Source: UBA6770 sp965660875 (GTDB taxonomy: Bacteria > Bacteroidota > Bacteroidia > Flavobacteriales_G > Salibacteraceae). Taken from it: 64,000 bases of DNA. Below are positions 56,455 through 64,000 of the stretch, piece after piece; position 1 is the stretch's first letter; every line of letters starts with the position of its first letter. Location of the stretch: contig CBFIBQ010000004.1 in assembly GCA_965660875.1 (NCBI GenBank), positions 62,001-126,000 on the forward strand, written 5' to 3'. The notes under the pieces were generated by a model. That model worked only from the letters and a program-made list of their open reading frames with translations, was not told where the DNA came from and did no database searches. Made by a program: the position numbers and the translations under genes.

Positions 56455-59034
56455 ATGAACGGATACGACTTTAGTACGATAGAAGCTAAGTGGAGAGCCC
56501 AATGGCAAAAAGATGCGGTGTATCGAGTAGAGAATAACTCAGATAAGCCAAAGTTCTATGTGTTGGATATGTTTCCCTACCCATCGGGTGCTGGGCTGCA
56601 CGTAGGCCACCCATTGGGATATATAGCTTCAGATATTTATTCGAGATATAAAAGAGCCAACGGGTTTAATGTGTTACACCCTATGGGTTACGATGCATTT
56701 GGTTTGCCCGCTGAGCAATACGCCATTCAAACGGGTCAACACCCGGCAAAAACTACCGAAGAAAACATTAATCGTTATCGAGAGCAGTTGGATTTAATAG
56801 GTTTCTCATACGATTGGAGCAGAGAGGTAAGAACCAGCGATCCGAAATACTACAAATGGACCCAATGGATATTTATTCAATTATTCAATTCGTGGTTCAA
56901 TTACGATACTCAAAAAGCAGAGAAAATTGAATCGTTGATTTCGATTTTTGAAAAGTCAGGAAACAAAGAAGTTAACGCCGCAAATGATGCGGAATTTGAG
57001 TTCACATCGGAGGAGTGGGGTGCATTTTCTGAGAAAAAACAACAAGAAATTTTATTGGATTATCGCTTGACCTATATTTCAAATAGTGTGGTAAACTGGT
57101 GCCCAGCTTTGGGAACAGTGCTAGCTAATGATGAAATAAAAGACGGTGTTTCTGAGCGAGGCGGTCACCCAGTGGAGCAAAGAAAAATGCGTCAGTGGTC
57201 CATGCGCATATCTGCCTACGCAGAACGTTTGCTGCAAGGTTTGGATAAGCTAGATTGGACAGATTCGCTGAAAGAAATACAACGCAACTGGATCGGAAAA
57301 AGTGTGGGTGCAGCGGTAGATTTCAACGTTGCCGATTCGGAACACCAATTGGAAATATTTACTACTAGACCCGATACTATTTTCGGTGCAACCTTTATGG
57401 TGATTGCACCAGAACACGACTTGGTGGCTGACTTAACAAGCGAGGAGCAAAAATCAGCGGTAGACGAGTATATCACACAAGCAAAAGCTAAAACGGAGCG
57501 CGATAGAATGTCTGATGTGAAAAACATTACCGGCGTTTTTACAGGTAGTTACGTAGAGCATCCGTTTTCTGGTGAAAAGCTACCCATTTGGATTGCCGAT
57601 TATGTATTGGCTGGATACGGCACCGGAGCAGTAATGGCAGTTCCCAGCGGTGACCAGCGCGATTGGGATTTTGCCAATCATTTTGGGTTACCGATTCCTG
57701 CAGTAATCGAAGGTTCGGATGTTTCCAAAGGGGCGAATGAAGACAAGGGCGGAAAATTGATTAACTCGGACTTTTTGAACGGCATGAAGGTTAAAGATGC
57801 CATTAAAAAAATGCTGTTCGAATTGGAATCTAAAGGAATAGGTGAGAAGCAAGTCAACTACCGAATGCGCGATGCGGTATTCAGTCGTCAGCGGTATTGG
57901 GGCGAGCCAGTTCCCATGTATTTTAAAGACGGAGTGCCTTATCCGGTTGCTGAAAAAGATTTGCCCATTGTGTTGCCAGAAGTGGATAGATATTTACCGA
58001 CCGAAGACGGAGACCCGCCATTGGGGAACGCAAAAGATTTTAATTACATGCCAGAAGGAGAGGGCAATGCTTATCCATTAGAATTGAACACCATGCCGGG
58101 TTGGGCAGGTAGCTCGTGGTATTTTATGCGTTATATGGATTCGCAAAACGAATCTGAATTCGTATCGAAAGAGGCAGTTGATTATTGGCAAAATGTAGAT
58201 GTCTATTTGGGCGGAGCAGAGCATGCTACCGGTCATTTATTGTATTTCCGCTTTTGGACCAAGGTGCTGCACGATTTGGGGCTAGTGCCATTTGATGAAC
58301 CGGCTAAAAAGCTGATCAACCAAGGTATGATACAGGCGGAAGATGGGCAGAAGATGAGCAAACGCTATGGAAATGTGGTAAACCCGGACGATGTTATTGA
58401 TGAGTTTGGGGCAGACACTTTGCGCTTGCACGAAATGTTTTTAGGTCCAATAGAACAGCATAAACCCTGGAATACCAAAGGAATAGAAGGTGTACATCGT
58501 TTCTTGAAAAAGTTGTGGAGACTGTTGCACGATAACGAAGGAAATTTTGTCATTTTTGAGGGTGAGCCTTCTAAGGACGAATTAAAAACCTTGCACAAAA
58601 CCATAAAGAAAGTAAGTGATGACAACGAACGTTTTTCATTCAACACGGTGGTATCCACTTTTATGATAGCGGTAAATGAGTTATCGGATATGAAATGCAA
58701 TAAGCGTTCTATAATCGAGCCGCTATTGGTGCTGATGCATCCTCATACGCCATACATAACAGAAGAAATTTGGTCGAAGCTGGGACATGAAAAAAGTATC
58801 GTATTTGCCGAATGGCCAGAATTCGACAAAAGCCATTTGATTGAAAGCAGCTACGCTTATCCGGTTTCATTCAATGGTAAAATGCGCTTTAAAATGGAAT
58901 TGCCCTTAGAAATTGGAAAAGATGAAATTGAAAAGACGGTGTTAGCTTCCGAAAACGCGGCTAAATATTTAGAGGGAAAGACACCCAAGAAGGTGATTGT
59001 TGTTCCAGGAAAAATCGTCAATATCGTACTCTAA
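56455..59034 (+). CDS. leuS: Leucyl-tRNA synthetase
   Basis: 859 residues. FPYPSGAGLHVGHPLGY has the HIGH signature (HVGH) near residue 48. The CP1 editing domain includes TTRPDTIFGATFMVI and GTGAVMAVPSGDQRDWDF with the editing Asp. KMSKRYGNVVNPDDV near residue 625 is the KMSKS signature. An insertion around 155-205 (KIESLISIFEKSGNKEV) is typical of Bacteroidota enzymes. Charges tRNA-Leu. Confidence 0.98.
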   Translation: MNGYDFSTIEAKWRAQWQKDAVYRVENNSDKPKFYVLDMFPYPSGAGLHVGHPLGYIASDIYSRYKRANGFNVLHPMGYDAFGLPAEQYAIQTGQHPAKTTEENINRYREQLDLIGFSYDWSREVRTSDPKYYKWTQWIFIQLFNSWFNYDTQKAEKIESLISIFEKSGNKEVNAANDAEFEFTSEEWGAFSEKKQQEILLDYRLTYISNSVVNWCPALGTVLANDEIKDGVSERGGHPVEQRKMRQWSMRISAYAERLLQGLDKLDWTDSLKEIQRNWIGKSVGAAVDFNVADSEHQLEIFTTRPDTIFGATFMVIAPEHDLVADLTSEEQKSAVDEYITQAKAKTERDRMSDVKNITGVFTGSYVEHPFSGEKLPIWIADYVLAGYGTGAVMAVPSGDQRDWDFANHFGLPIPAVIEGSDVSKGANEDKGGKLINSDFLNGMKVKDAIKKMLFELESKGIGEKQVNYRMRDAVFSRQRYWGEPVPMYFKDGVPYPVAEKDLPIVLPEVDRYLPTEDGDPPLGNAKDFNYMPEGEGNAYPLELNTMPGWAGSSWYFMRYMDSQNESEFVSKEAVDYWQNVDVYLGGAEHATGHLLYFRFWTKVLHDLGLVPFDEPAKKLINQGMIQAEDGQKMSKRYGNVVNPDDVIDEFGADTLRLHEMFLGPIEQHKPWNTKGIEGVHRFLKKLWRLLHDNEGNFVIFEGEPSKDELKTLHKTIKKVSDDNERFSFNTVVSTFMIAVNELSDMKCNKRSIIEPLLVLMHPHTPYITEEIWSKLGHEKSIVFAEWPEFDKSHLIESSYAYPVSFNGKMRFKMELPLEIGKDEIEKTVLASENAAKYLEGKTPKKVIVVPGKIVNIVL

Positions 59035-59072
59035 TTTTTACTATTAAAAAAATCAAGAACCCTCCCCTTCAT

Positions 59073-59115
59073 CCCCTCCCGATGGAGGGGAGTCAATCCT
59101 TCCCGTTTGGGAAGG
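59073..59115. repeat. Two adjacent perfect hairpins in an intergenic repeat
   Basis: CCCCTCC/GGAGGGG around CGAT (59073-59090) and CCTTCCC/GGGAAGG around GTTT (59098-59115). Similar purine-pyrimidine strand-asymmetric repeats occur in many Flavobacteriales intergenic regions. They may terminate leuS transcription, although T runs are lacking. Confidence 0.6.
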
Positions 59116-59167
59116 TGTCGAGGCACGAGACGGAAAGGGTAAAAGCTCTTAAGATTAAGCATTATAC

Positions 59168-61144
59168 ATGAAAAAACTACTCGTACTTATACTAATAAGC
59201 TGTTCATTAATGTCTTTTGCGCAAGAGGCAGACACTACTATAGAGATTAAAAGCTTTACGGTTCAAGGGGTTCGTCAAAACGATTCCATTCAGAACCAGC
59301 CTTCAAATCCATACATAATTGGAAAAGAGGAGGTACAAAACACAGCAGTTCAATCTAGCTCTGACTTATTGGATAACGCCGTGGGTGTTGATATTCGTAG
59401 TAGAAGTGGCTTAGGGGTGCAAAGTGATTTGAGTATTCGTGGAGGTACTTACGACCAGTCTTTGTTGATGATAGATGGAGTAAAGTTGTCTGACCCTCAA
59501 ACGGGACATCATATGATGAATGCCCCTTTATTTATCGACCAAGTGGAGCGTGTTGAGCAAATTAATAACGGAGGCTCTCGATGGTTTGGACCTTATGCTT
59601 TCAGTGGAGCAGTAAACTTAATTACCAAACGCGCCGACTCTAATAATTTGCAATTGCGCTTAACTGGGGGTGAATACGGGTATTTAGACGCAGGAATATC
59701 GGGTTCTGGTGTAACAGAGAACACGAGTACCACGGTGAGTTTAAATCGTCGCCAGAGCTTTGGTTACATCAGTAATACGGATTTTGAAATGAACAACCTG
59801 TTTGTGAGTTCCAACGTGGACGTTAAGAATATGACCTTTAAGTTTAATGGAGGAATTACGAATAAGGAGTTTGGAGCTCAGAATTTTTATACGGCTAATT
59901 TCCCGAGTCAGTTCGAAGCAACTAGAACCTATTTTGCTTCGCTGCAGACAACCTTAGATTTCGGTAAACTAAAAGTTACCCCAAGGGCTTATTACCGAAG
60001 ACATTACGATCGCTTTGAACTGTTTAGAGAAGGCGATAATTGGTACGAACAACGTGGTGATTTTTTGGTAATGGATAGAACTCAAGATACGGTACCGGGG
60101 TGGTACGGTGGTCCAAATTACCACAGAAATGAGGTACGCGCAGGAGAGATTAACTTGGCCTATACTTCAAAATTTGGCAAGACCTATATTGGAGGAGAAT
60201 ACCGACACGAACTGGTTTGGAGTAACAACCTAGGAGAGCCATCTGATACTGTTGAAGATTTTGGCGGAGCAGTATACAATAGAGCGGCGGATAGAGAAAA
60301 TACCAGTTTATTTTTTGAGCATAATGTCCGTATTAAAAAGTTTAGGATATCTGCCGGATTGTTGGCAAACTTTCATTCCGACTACGGAAACGACGTTTTT
60401 CCTGGCGCGGATGTAAGCTATGAAATCACTAAAAAGCTCAATGTGTTCGCAGGCGTGAATCGCAACATGCGTTTTCCAACTTATACCGATTTGTACTACA
60501 ATTTAGGTGGTGCTGTGGGTAGCATTGACTTAAAGCCAGAAGAATCACAGAATTATCAATTGGGATTTAAATATGGAAATGCTTGGTTTAATGGTAGCGT
60601 TACAGGGTTTTATCGTCAGGGTCAAAACTTAATTGATTGGGTGCGCATGAATGGTTCCATGGTGACTGAAGCGGCCAATTTAACCGCCGTAAATTTTATT
60701 GGGGTGGAGACAGAAGGTCGGCTGAATTTAAAGGAATTGTATCAATCGAAAGACGCATTTCTTCAAGGTTTAACTGTTCGTTATACGGGAATGTCTGCCG
60801 ATCAATCTAGCGAGGGATTCGAATCAAATTACGTATTGGATTACTTGAAACATAAGTTATTTGTAGGGGTTGATCATTCGCTAACAGGAAGGTTAAACAT
60901 GTCGTGGAATGTGAAATACCAATACCGAGAAGGGGGCTATTTCAGTGGGGCTTCTGAGGTTCCTTTTGGTGGATATACCTTGGTTGATGTTCGTTTGTAT
61001 CAGCAAACCAGAGTTGCCTATTGGTTTATTGAAGTAGCCAATATGTTTAACCAACAATACGAAGACATCGGTTTTGTTGTGCAGCCGGGTCGTTGGATAA
61101 GAGCTGGCGTTAAGTATACTATCGGGCTTAAGAAAAAAGGGTAA
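59168..61144 (+). CDS. TonB-dependent outer-membrane receptor (658 aa)
   Basis: Signal peptide ISCSLMSFAQ, then a plug domain (about 45-150) with SSSDLLDNAVGVDIRSR, LSIRGGTYDQSLLMIDGVKL and the AVNLITKR strand. A 22-stranded barrel runs to the end and terminates in YTIGLKKKG rather than an aromatic residue. There is no N-terminal carboxypeptidase-regulatory domain, so it resembles vitamin B12/siderophore type receptors more than SusC. Substrate unknown. Its stop directly abuts the stop of the convergent lipoprotein gene. Confidence 0.92.
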   Translation: MKKLLVLILISCSLMSFAQEADTTIEIKSFTVQGVRQNDSIQNQPSNPYIIGKEEVQNTAVQSSSDLLDNAVGVDIRSRSGLGVQSDLSIRGGTYDQSLLMIDGVKLSDPQTGHHMMNAPLFIDQVERVEQINNGGSRWFGPYAFSGAVNLITKRADSNNLQLRLTGGEYGYLDAGISGSGVTENTSTTVSLNRRQSFGYISNTDFEMNNLFVSSNVDVKNMTFKFNGGITNKEFGAQNFYTANFPSQFEATRTYFASLQTTLDFGKLKVTPRAYYRRHYDRFELFREGDNWYEQRGDFLVMDRTQDTVPGWYGGPNYHRNEVRAGEINLAYTSKFGKTYIGGEYRHELVWSNNLGEPSDTVEDFGGAVYNRAADRENTSLFFEHNVRIKKFRISAGLLANFHSDYGNDVFPGADVSYEITKKLNVFAGVNRNMRFPTYTDLYYNLGGAVGSIDLKPEESQNYQLGFKYGNAWFNGSVTGFYRQGQNLIDWVRMNGSMVTEAANLTAVNFIGVETEGRLNLKELYQSKDAFLQGLTVRYTGMSADQSSEGFESNYVLDYLKHKLFVGVDHSLTGRLNMSWNVKYQYREGGYFSGASEVPFGGYTLVDVRLYQQTRVAYWFIEVANMFNQQYEDIGFVVQPGRWIRAGVKYTIGLKKKG

Positions 61145-61801
61145 TTAAATTTTCTTTCCGGTAAAACGTATTTGCCAAGGAATGTCTTCAAGGTTAGGGT
61201 CTGTGCCGCTTAAGGTAAAAGTTAGGGAGCCTGATGCATGAGAATAACTTCCCGTTACACGTGTCAAGTTTTGTAATCTTTCGGGATCAATTTTGTTTAA
61301 TTCGGTAAATGTTAATTGAGCGTTTGTTCCAACTGGTCGAGTCTCGAATGAACCGCGCGGAATATAGAGTACCATTTCTTTTAAACTTAAGGCTACCACA
61401 TTGCAACCACCCGAGTATTCGTTGTTATATATTGTATCGGTTGGGTAAGTTTCGACATAGGTGCCTTGAAAGTCTCCATTTACCAGGTCGGTTAAGGGAA
61501 CCCTTACCAAGTTTATCGTTCTTACCAATTCGTCCTCATCTTTTTCCCCCTTTACTTTTAGAGCGACTTGATACTTTCCTACTTCTGCATAGCTGTGCTC
61601 TGGGCTGGGTTCGTCGGAGCTATTGCCATCGCCAAATTTGTATTCGTACTCTTTTGCGTTTTGAGAACAATCTTTGAACTTAAGCGGTGTATTAATTTCA
61701 AGTATACCATCTGGCTTAACAAAACATGCAACCGGCCCTTGCTTATTGCAACTAGTGGCAAGTATTAGTGCGGAAATGGAATAAAGAATAGCCTTAAACA
61801 T
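61145..61801 (-). CDS. PKD-domain lipoprotein (218 aa)
   Basis: Lipobox LILATSCNKQ (Cys 18 from the ATG at 61801), a PKD domain (about 25-100) with YEYKFGDGNSSDEPSPEHSY and VGKYQVALKV, and a beta-rich C-terminal domain with GSYSHASGSLTFTLSG. Probably outer-membrane anchored; binding partner unknown. The earlier ATG at 61819 is less likely, being nearer the terminator at 61823. Convergent with the TonB receptor with no gap. Confidence 0.85.
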   Translation of the reverse strand: MFKAILYSISALILATSCNKQGPVACFVKPDGILEINTPLKFKDCSQNAKEYEYKFGDGNSSDEPSPEHSYAEVGKYQVALKVKGEKDEDELVRTINLVRVPLTDLVNGDFQGTYVETYPTDTIYNNEYSGGCNVVALSLKEMVLYIPRGSFETRPVGTNAQLTFTELNKIDPERLQNLTRVTGSYSHASGSLTFTLSGTDPNLEDIPWQIRFTGKKI

Positions 61802-61822
61802 CGGGATAAAATTAGCCATAAA

Positions 61823-61846
61823 AAAAGGGAAGTTTCCTTCCCTTTT
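61823..61846 (-). terminator. Terminator of the PpiD-like gene
   Basis: AAAAGGGAAG and CTTCCCTTTT pair perfectly around a 4-nt loop; on the minus strand the stem is followed by a T run. Confidence 0.85.
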
Positions 61847-61868
61847 CTATTCTTAAGATTTTAGGTAA

Positions 61869-63986
61869 TTAAAAGAATTTAGCGCGATTATCTTTGATAT
61901 TCGCTTTTTCTTTTAACGCTTCGAATACTTCGATATCTACTCGATTGCCGTAATTTCTTTTGATTTGATCTTGAACAAAAGTTAAGTCATTGGATGCTGG
62001 AGCTTCACTAATTTGGTCTACGCGAATGACGTACACCCCGTTTTCTCCAACTATGGCTTCAGAAACCGCACCTTGAGGCAAACCAAAAGCTTTACCCAAT
62101 ACTTCGTTTTCGGGTCCTATTCCAGTTATAGAGAACATATTAAAAGCAATATCATTTGCAGTTTGTGGTTCTTTTTTCAAGTTGCTGGCTGCCTCTTCAA
62201 TGGTTTCGAAAGATCCTAAACTGGATAAAATAATTTCCGATTTCTTTTCGTTTATGACTTTTTCTCTTACCAACTCTTTAACTTCGGATAAAGGCAAAAT
62301 GCCTTCTTCCTTGATACTCGTTACAGCAGCTACTACAAACTGATTGCCCATTTCAAATGGTTCAGATACTTTGCCCACTTCGTTTTCGTATACCCAGCGC
62401 ACTACTGTACGAGGGTTTTCTATACTACCCAAGGTTTTATCTCCTTGCTTAATGGTTGAGTATTCGAAATTTTCAATGCGATCATCTGATGCTAATGCTT
62501 CGTTAAATGCAGTTAGATTATCGTTGTTTATTGAAAAGGCACTCGCCAAGTTATATGCTTCGTCAAATGTTTCTTTGCTCGGTTCAACCGATCGAACAAC
62601 GTTTGCGATTTGCACTTTTTCTTTTTCTTCAGTTTTATCAATTATGTTGATAATATGAATTCCAAATTGAGTCGTTACGATGACGTGGTCTCCTTTTTTG
62701 GTACTATTAGCAAAACAGATATCGTTAAATTCTGCAACCATTTTACCTTGAGTAAACCACTCTAAATTACCACCGTTTTGGGCAGAGCCAAAGTCTTCAG
62801 AATACTCAGTAGCCATTTCAGCAAAGTCTGCTCCAGCTTCTAGCGCTGTTTTAATGCTGTCTGCTTTAGTTTGAAGTTTAGCCGTGTCTGATTCAGGTTT
62901 TAGAGTCAATAAAATGTGACGTGCATTTACCGAATCCGCTACATATCGAACTCCAGTTTTCTTTGTGATATTGAAGCTGTTCTGTAATAAATAAGGTCCA
63001 AATACAGAGCCAATTGGAGCTGTGAACATCATAGAGTCAATTTCGGCAGGTAACTCATTGGGTCCTATCAATCGAAACGAACGCTGAGGGTCGTCAGAGT
63101 TTTGATAAACAAATAAGGTGTCGTTTTCTGCATTTCTAAAACCCTCTAGTTGATTGACCAATTCCAATCGTGCGTCTTCATAATCTTTTGGAGAAGGCTC
63201 TACTGAAAATATTGCAACTTTAGCACCTCTCATGGTTTCTTCTTGCTTGTATGCACTTTCGTTTTTGTGGCTGTTATAATAGTTTTTTAAATCACTTTCT
63301 TCAACGGTTACCTCTTCATCTGAAATCTCGTTATAACTTTTTCCCGTCCAAGTAAGGTTAATTCGCTGATTTTCTTCTACGTTTTGAACCTTGGCATCGA
63401 AGCTTGTACCGTTCAAACCTTCTTTGATTAACTCAGTATATTTTGTAGAAAGAGCGTCTATTCGAATCGCGTCTTCTATTGGCAGCCAGGATTCTGCTTG
63501 TTCGCTATTCATTACATTTTTTATGTACAACAGCACTTTGTTATTGTCCAATCTACCCGTTGCAGGATTCTGAAACTGCTCGTAAACTCTACCTGTTTGA
63601 GGATTCGTAAAAAACTGAACTAGTACTTTGTTTTGCTCGTTGTTTTTGATTTGGTCAAATAGCTCTTCTGGTGCAATCGAAAGCCCTAAACTTTCGTATT
63701 CCTTGAACAAAACATATTGTTGAATAAACTTATTCCATGCCTGATTTCTTACGTTTTCCATTTGGTCAGAACTCATTGACTGGTCTCCAACAATAGAACG
63801 AACCATTGCATCAAAATCTGCGTAGTCAATCTCTTCACCAGCTATTTCGCCTACAGTTGTGTCTTGCTTGTTGAGCAACTGGGTGTTTCCGCTGAGCAGA
63901 TCACCACCGACAAATAATACCATAGCTACACCAATTGTACCTATTAACAGTCCTGAACGCTTTCGTATGCTATTTATAACAGCCAT
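61869..63986 (-). CDS. ppiD: PpiD/SurA-type periplasmic chaperone with parvulin domain (705 aa)
   Basis: A single N-terminal membrane anchor (SGLLIGTIGVAMVLFVGGDLL), a SurA-like helical region with DYADFDAMVRSIVGDQ, and a central parvulin domain (about 345-450): NARHILLTLKPES, ADFAEMATEYSEDFGSAQNGG, LEWFTQGKMVAEF and FGIHIINIID. A second, degenerate parvulin-like region may follow (KVSEPFEMGNQFVVA). It assists folding of exported proteins at the inner-membrane surface. The start ATG is 14 bp from the window edge. Confidence 0.94.
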   Translation of the reverse strand: MAVINSIRKRSGLLIGTIGVAMVLFVGGDLLSGNTQLLNKQDTTVGEIAGEEIDYADFDAMVRSIVGDQSMSSDQMENVRNQAWNKFIQQYVLFKEYESLGLSIAPEELFDQIKNNEQNKVLVQFFTNPQTGRVYEQFQNPATGRLDNNKVLLYIKNVMNSEQAESWLPIEDAIRIDALSTKYTELIKEGLNGTSFDAKVQNVEENQRINLTWTGKSYNEISDEEVTVEESDLKNYYNSHKNESAYKQEETMRGAKVAIFSVEPSPKDYEDARLELVNQLEGFRNAENDTLFVYQNSDDPQRSFRLIGPNELPAEIDSMMFTAPIGSVFGPYLLQNSFNITKKTGVRYVADSVNARHILLTLKPESDTAKLQTKADSIKTALEAGADFAEMATEYSEDFGSAQNGGNLEWFTQGKMVAEFNDICFANSTKKGDHVIVTTQFGIHIINIIDKTEEKEKVQIANVVRSVEPSKETFDEAYNLASAFSINNDNLTAFNEALASDDRIENFEYSTIKQGDKTLGSIENPRTVVRWVYENEVGKVSEPFEMGNQFVVAAVTSIKEEGILPLSEVKELVREKVINEKKSEIILSSLGSFETIEEAASNLKKEPQTANDIAFNMFSITGIGPENEVLGKAFGLPQGAVSEAIVGENGVYVIRVDQISEAPASNDLTFVQDQIKRNYGNRVDIEVFEALKEKANIKDNRAKFF

Positions 63987-64000
63987 TGTCTAAATCTCTT

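Noticed and set aside
59073..59115. rRNA or tRNA-like structure after leuS
   Set aside because: Two simple symmetric hairpins with no tRNA features; they fit a dispersed intergenic repeat.

Overview
The window looks like a chromosomal segment of a Bacteroidota bacterium, most likely a member of Flavobacteriales. Evidence seen directly: a type IX secretion C-terminal sorting domain on an FG-GAP repeat protein, DUF2723, DUF3078 and DUF3098 family proteins, a DAHP synthase fused to chorismate mutase, DNA that looks AT-rich throughout, and repeated TAnnTTTG promoter cores (the Bacteroidota -7 element) ahead of many genes with almost no Shine-Dalgarno sequences. Assignment below order level is not supportable from the sequence alone.

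Bases 1-16,770 are an accessory, defence-rich island on the 3' side of a tRNA-Asn gene. On the minus strand, 7,274 to 1 is a tightly overlapping operon: an AlbA_2 (Schlafen-like) protein, a uracil-DNA-glycosylase-fold protein, a DUF3883 protein, a type I DNA methyltransferase subunit (HsdM), a PD-(D/E)XK nuclease-like protein, two further small proteins (one possibly of the same fold), and the start of a second, divergent HsdM that leaves the window. No HsdS or HsdR is visible. Next come a deoxyribonucleotidase, an orphan acidic protein, a WYL regulator with repeated candidate operator sites, a Cas4-like/DUF2779 nuclease, and a HipBA module with two perfect 14-bp palindromic operators. A minus-strand cassette at 13,168-16,386 combines a DnaB-like RecA-fold helicase, a structured 137-nt leader, a reverse transcriptase with the retron hallmarks (NAxxH, YADD, VTG), and a protein resembling nucleotide-modification-associated domain 3. 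I do not recall this combination among the named retron types; it is the best candidate here for an undescribed system.

Bases 17,050-44,620 are mostly housekeeping: a PfkB sugar/nucleoside kinase, RNase HI (apparently lacking a normal start codon), DXS, thioredoxin with two redox-type lipoproteins, a nitroreductase, PurN, MscS, a GH3-type adenylating enzyme, a receiver domain with Glu at the phosphoacceptor site, AroF-chorismate mutase, hemACD, a DUF2723 membrane protein, RNase R, ferritin, a radical SAM/SPASM protein and a HAD phosphatase. tRNA-Gln lies at 36,017-36,089.

Bases 44,650-46,880 are a small mobile-DNA hot spot next to a tRNA with CAU anticodon. The last 18 bases of the tRNA region are repeated 111 bp downstream, followed by the start of a GIY-YIG nuclease gene. 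That gene is cut by a 311-bp inverted-repeat element carrying the first 58 codons of a REP-associated tyrosine transposase (RAYT). A second 311-bp copy lies in direct orientation about 1 kb away, and the pair brackets two small unknown genes.

Bases 46,886-64,000 return to housekeeping: ferredoxin, a SPOR-type secreted protein, HemW, a sensor histidine kinase, TruB, UppP, DUF3098, FtsX, LeuS, a TonB-dependent receptor, a PKD lipoprotein and a PpiD-type chaperone/isomerase. An unrecognised three-gene cassette (51,863-53,667) ending in a membrane-anchored pentapeptide-repeat protein interrupts this stretch.
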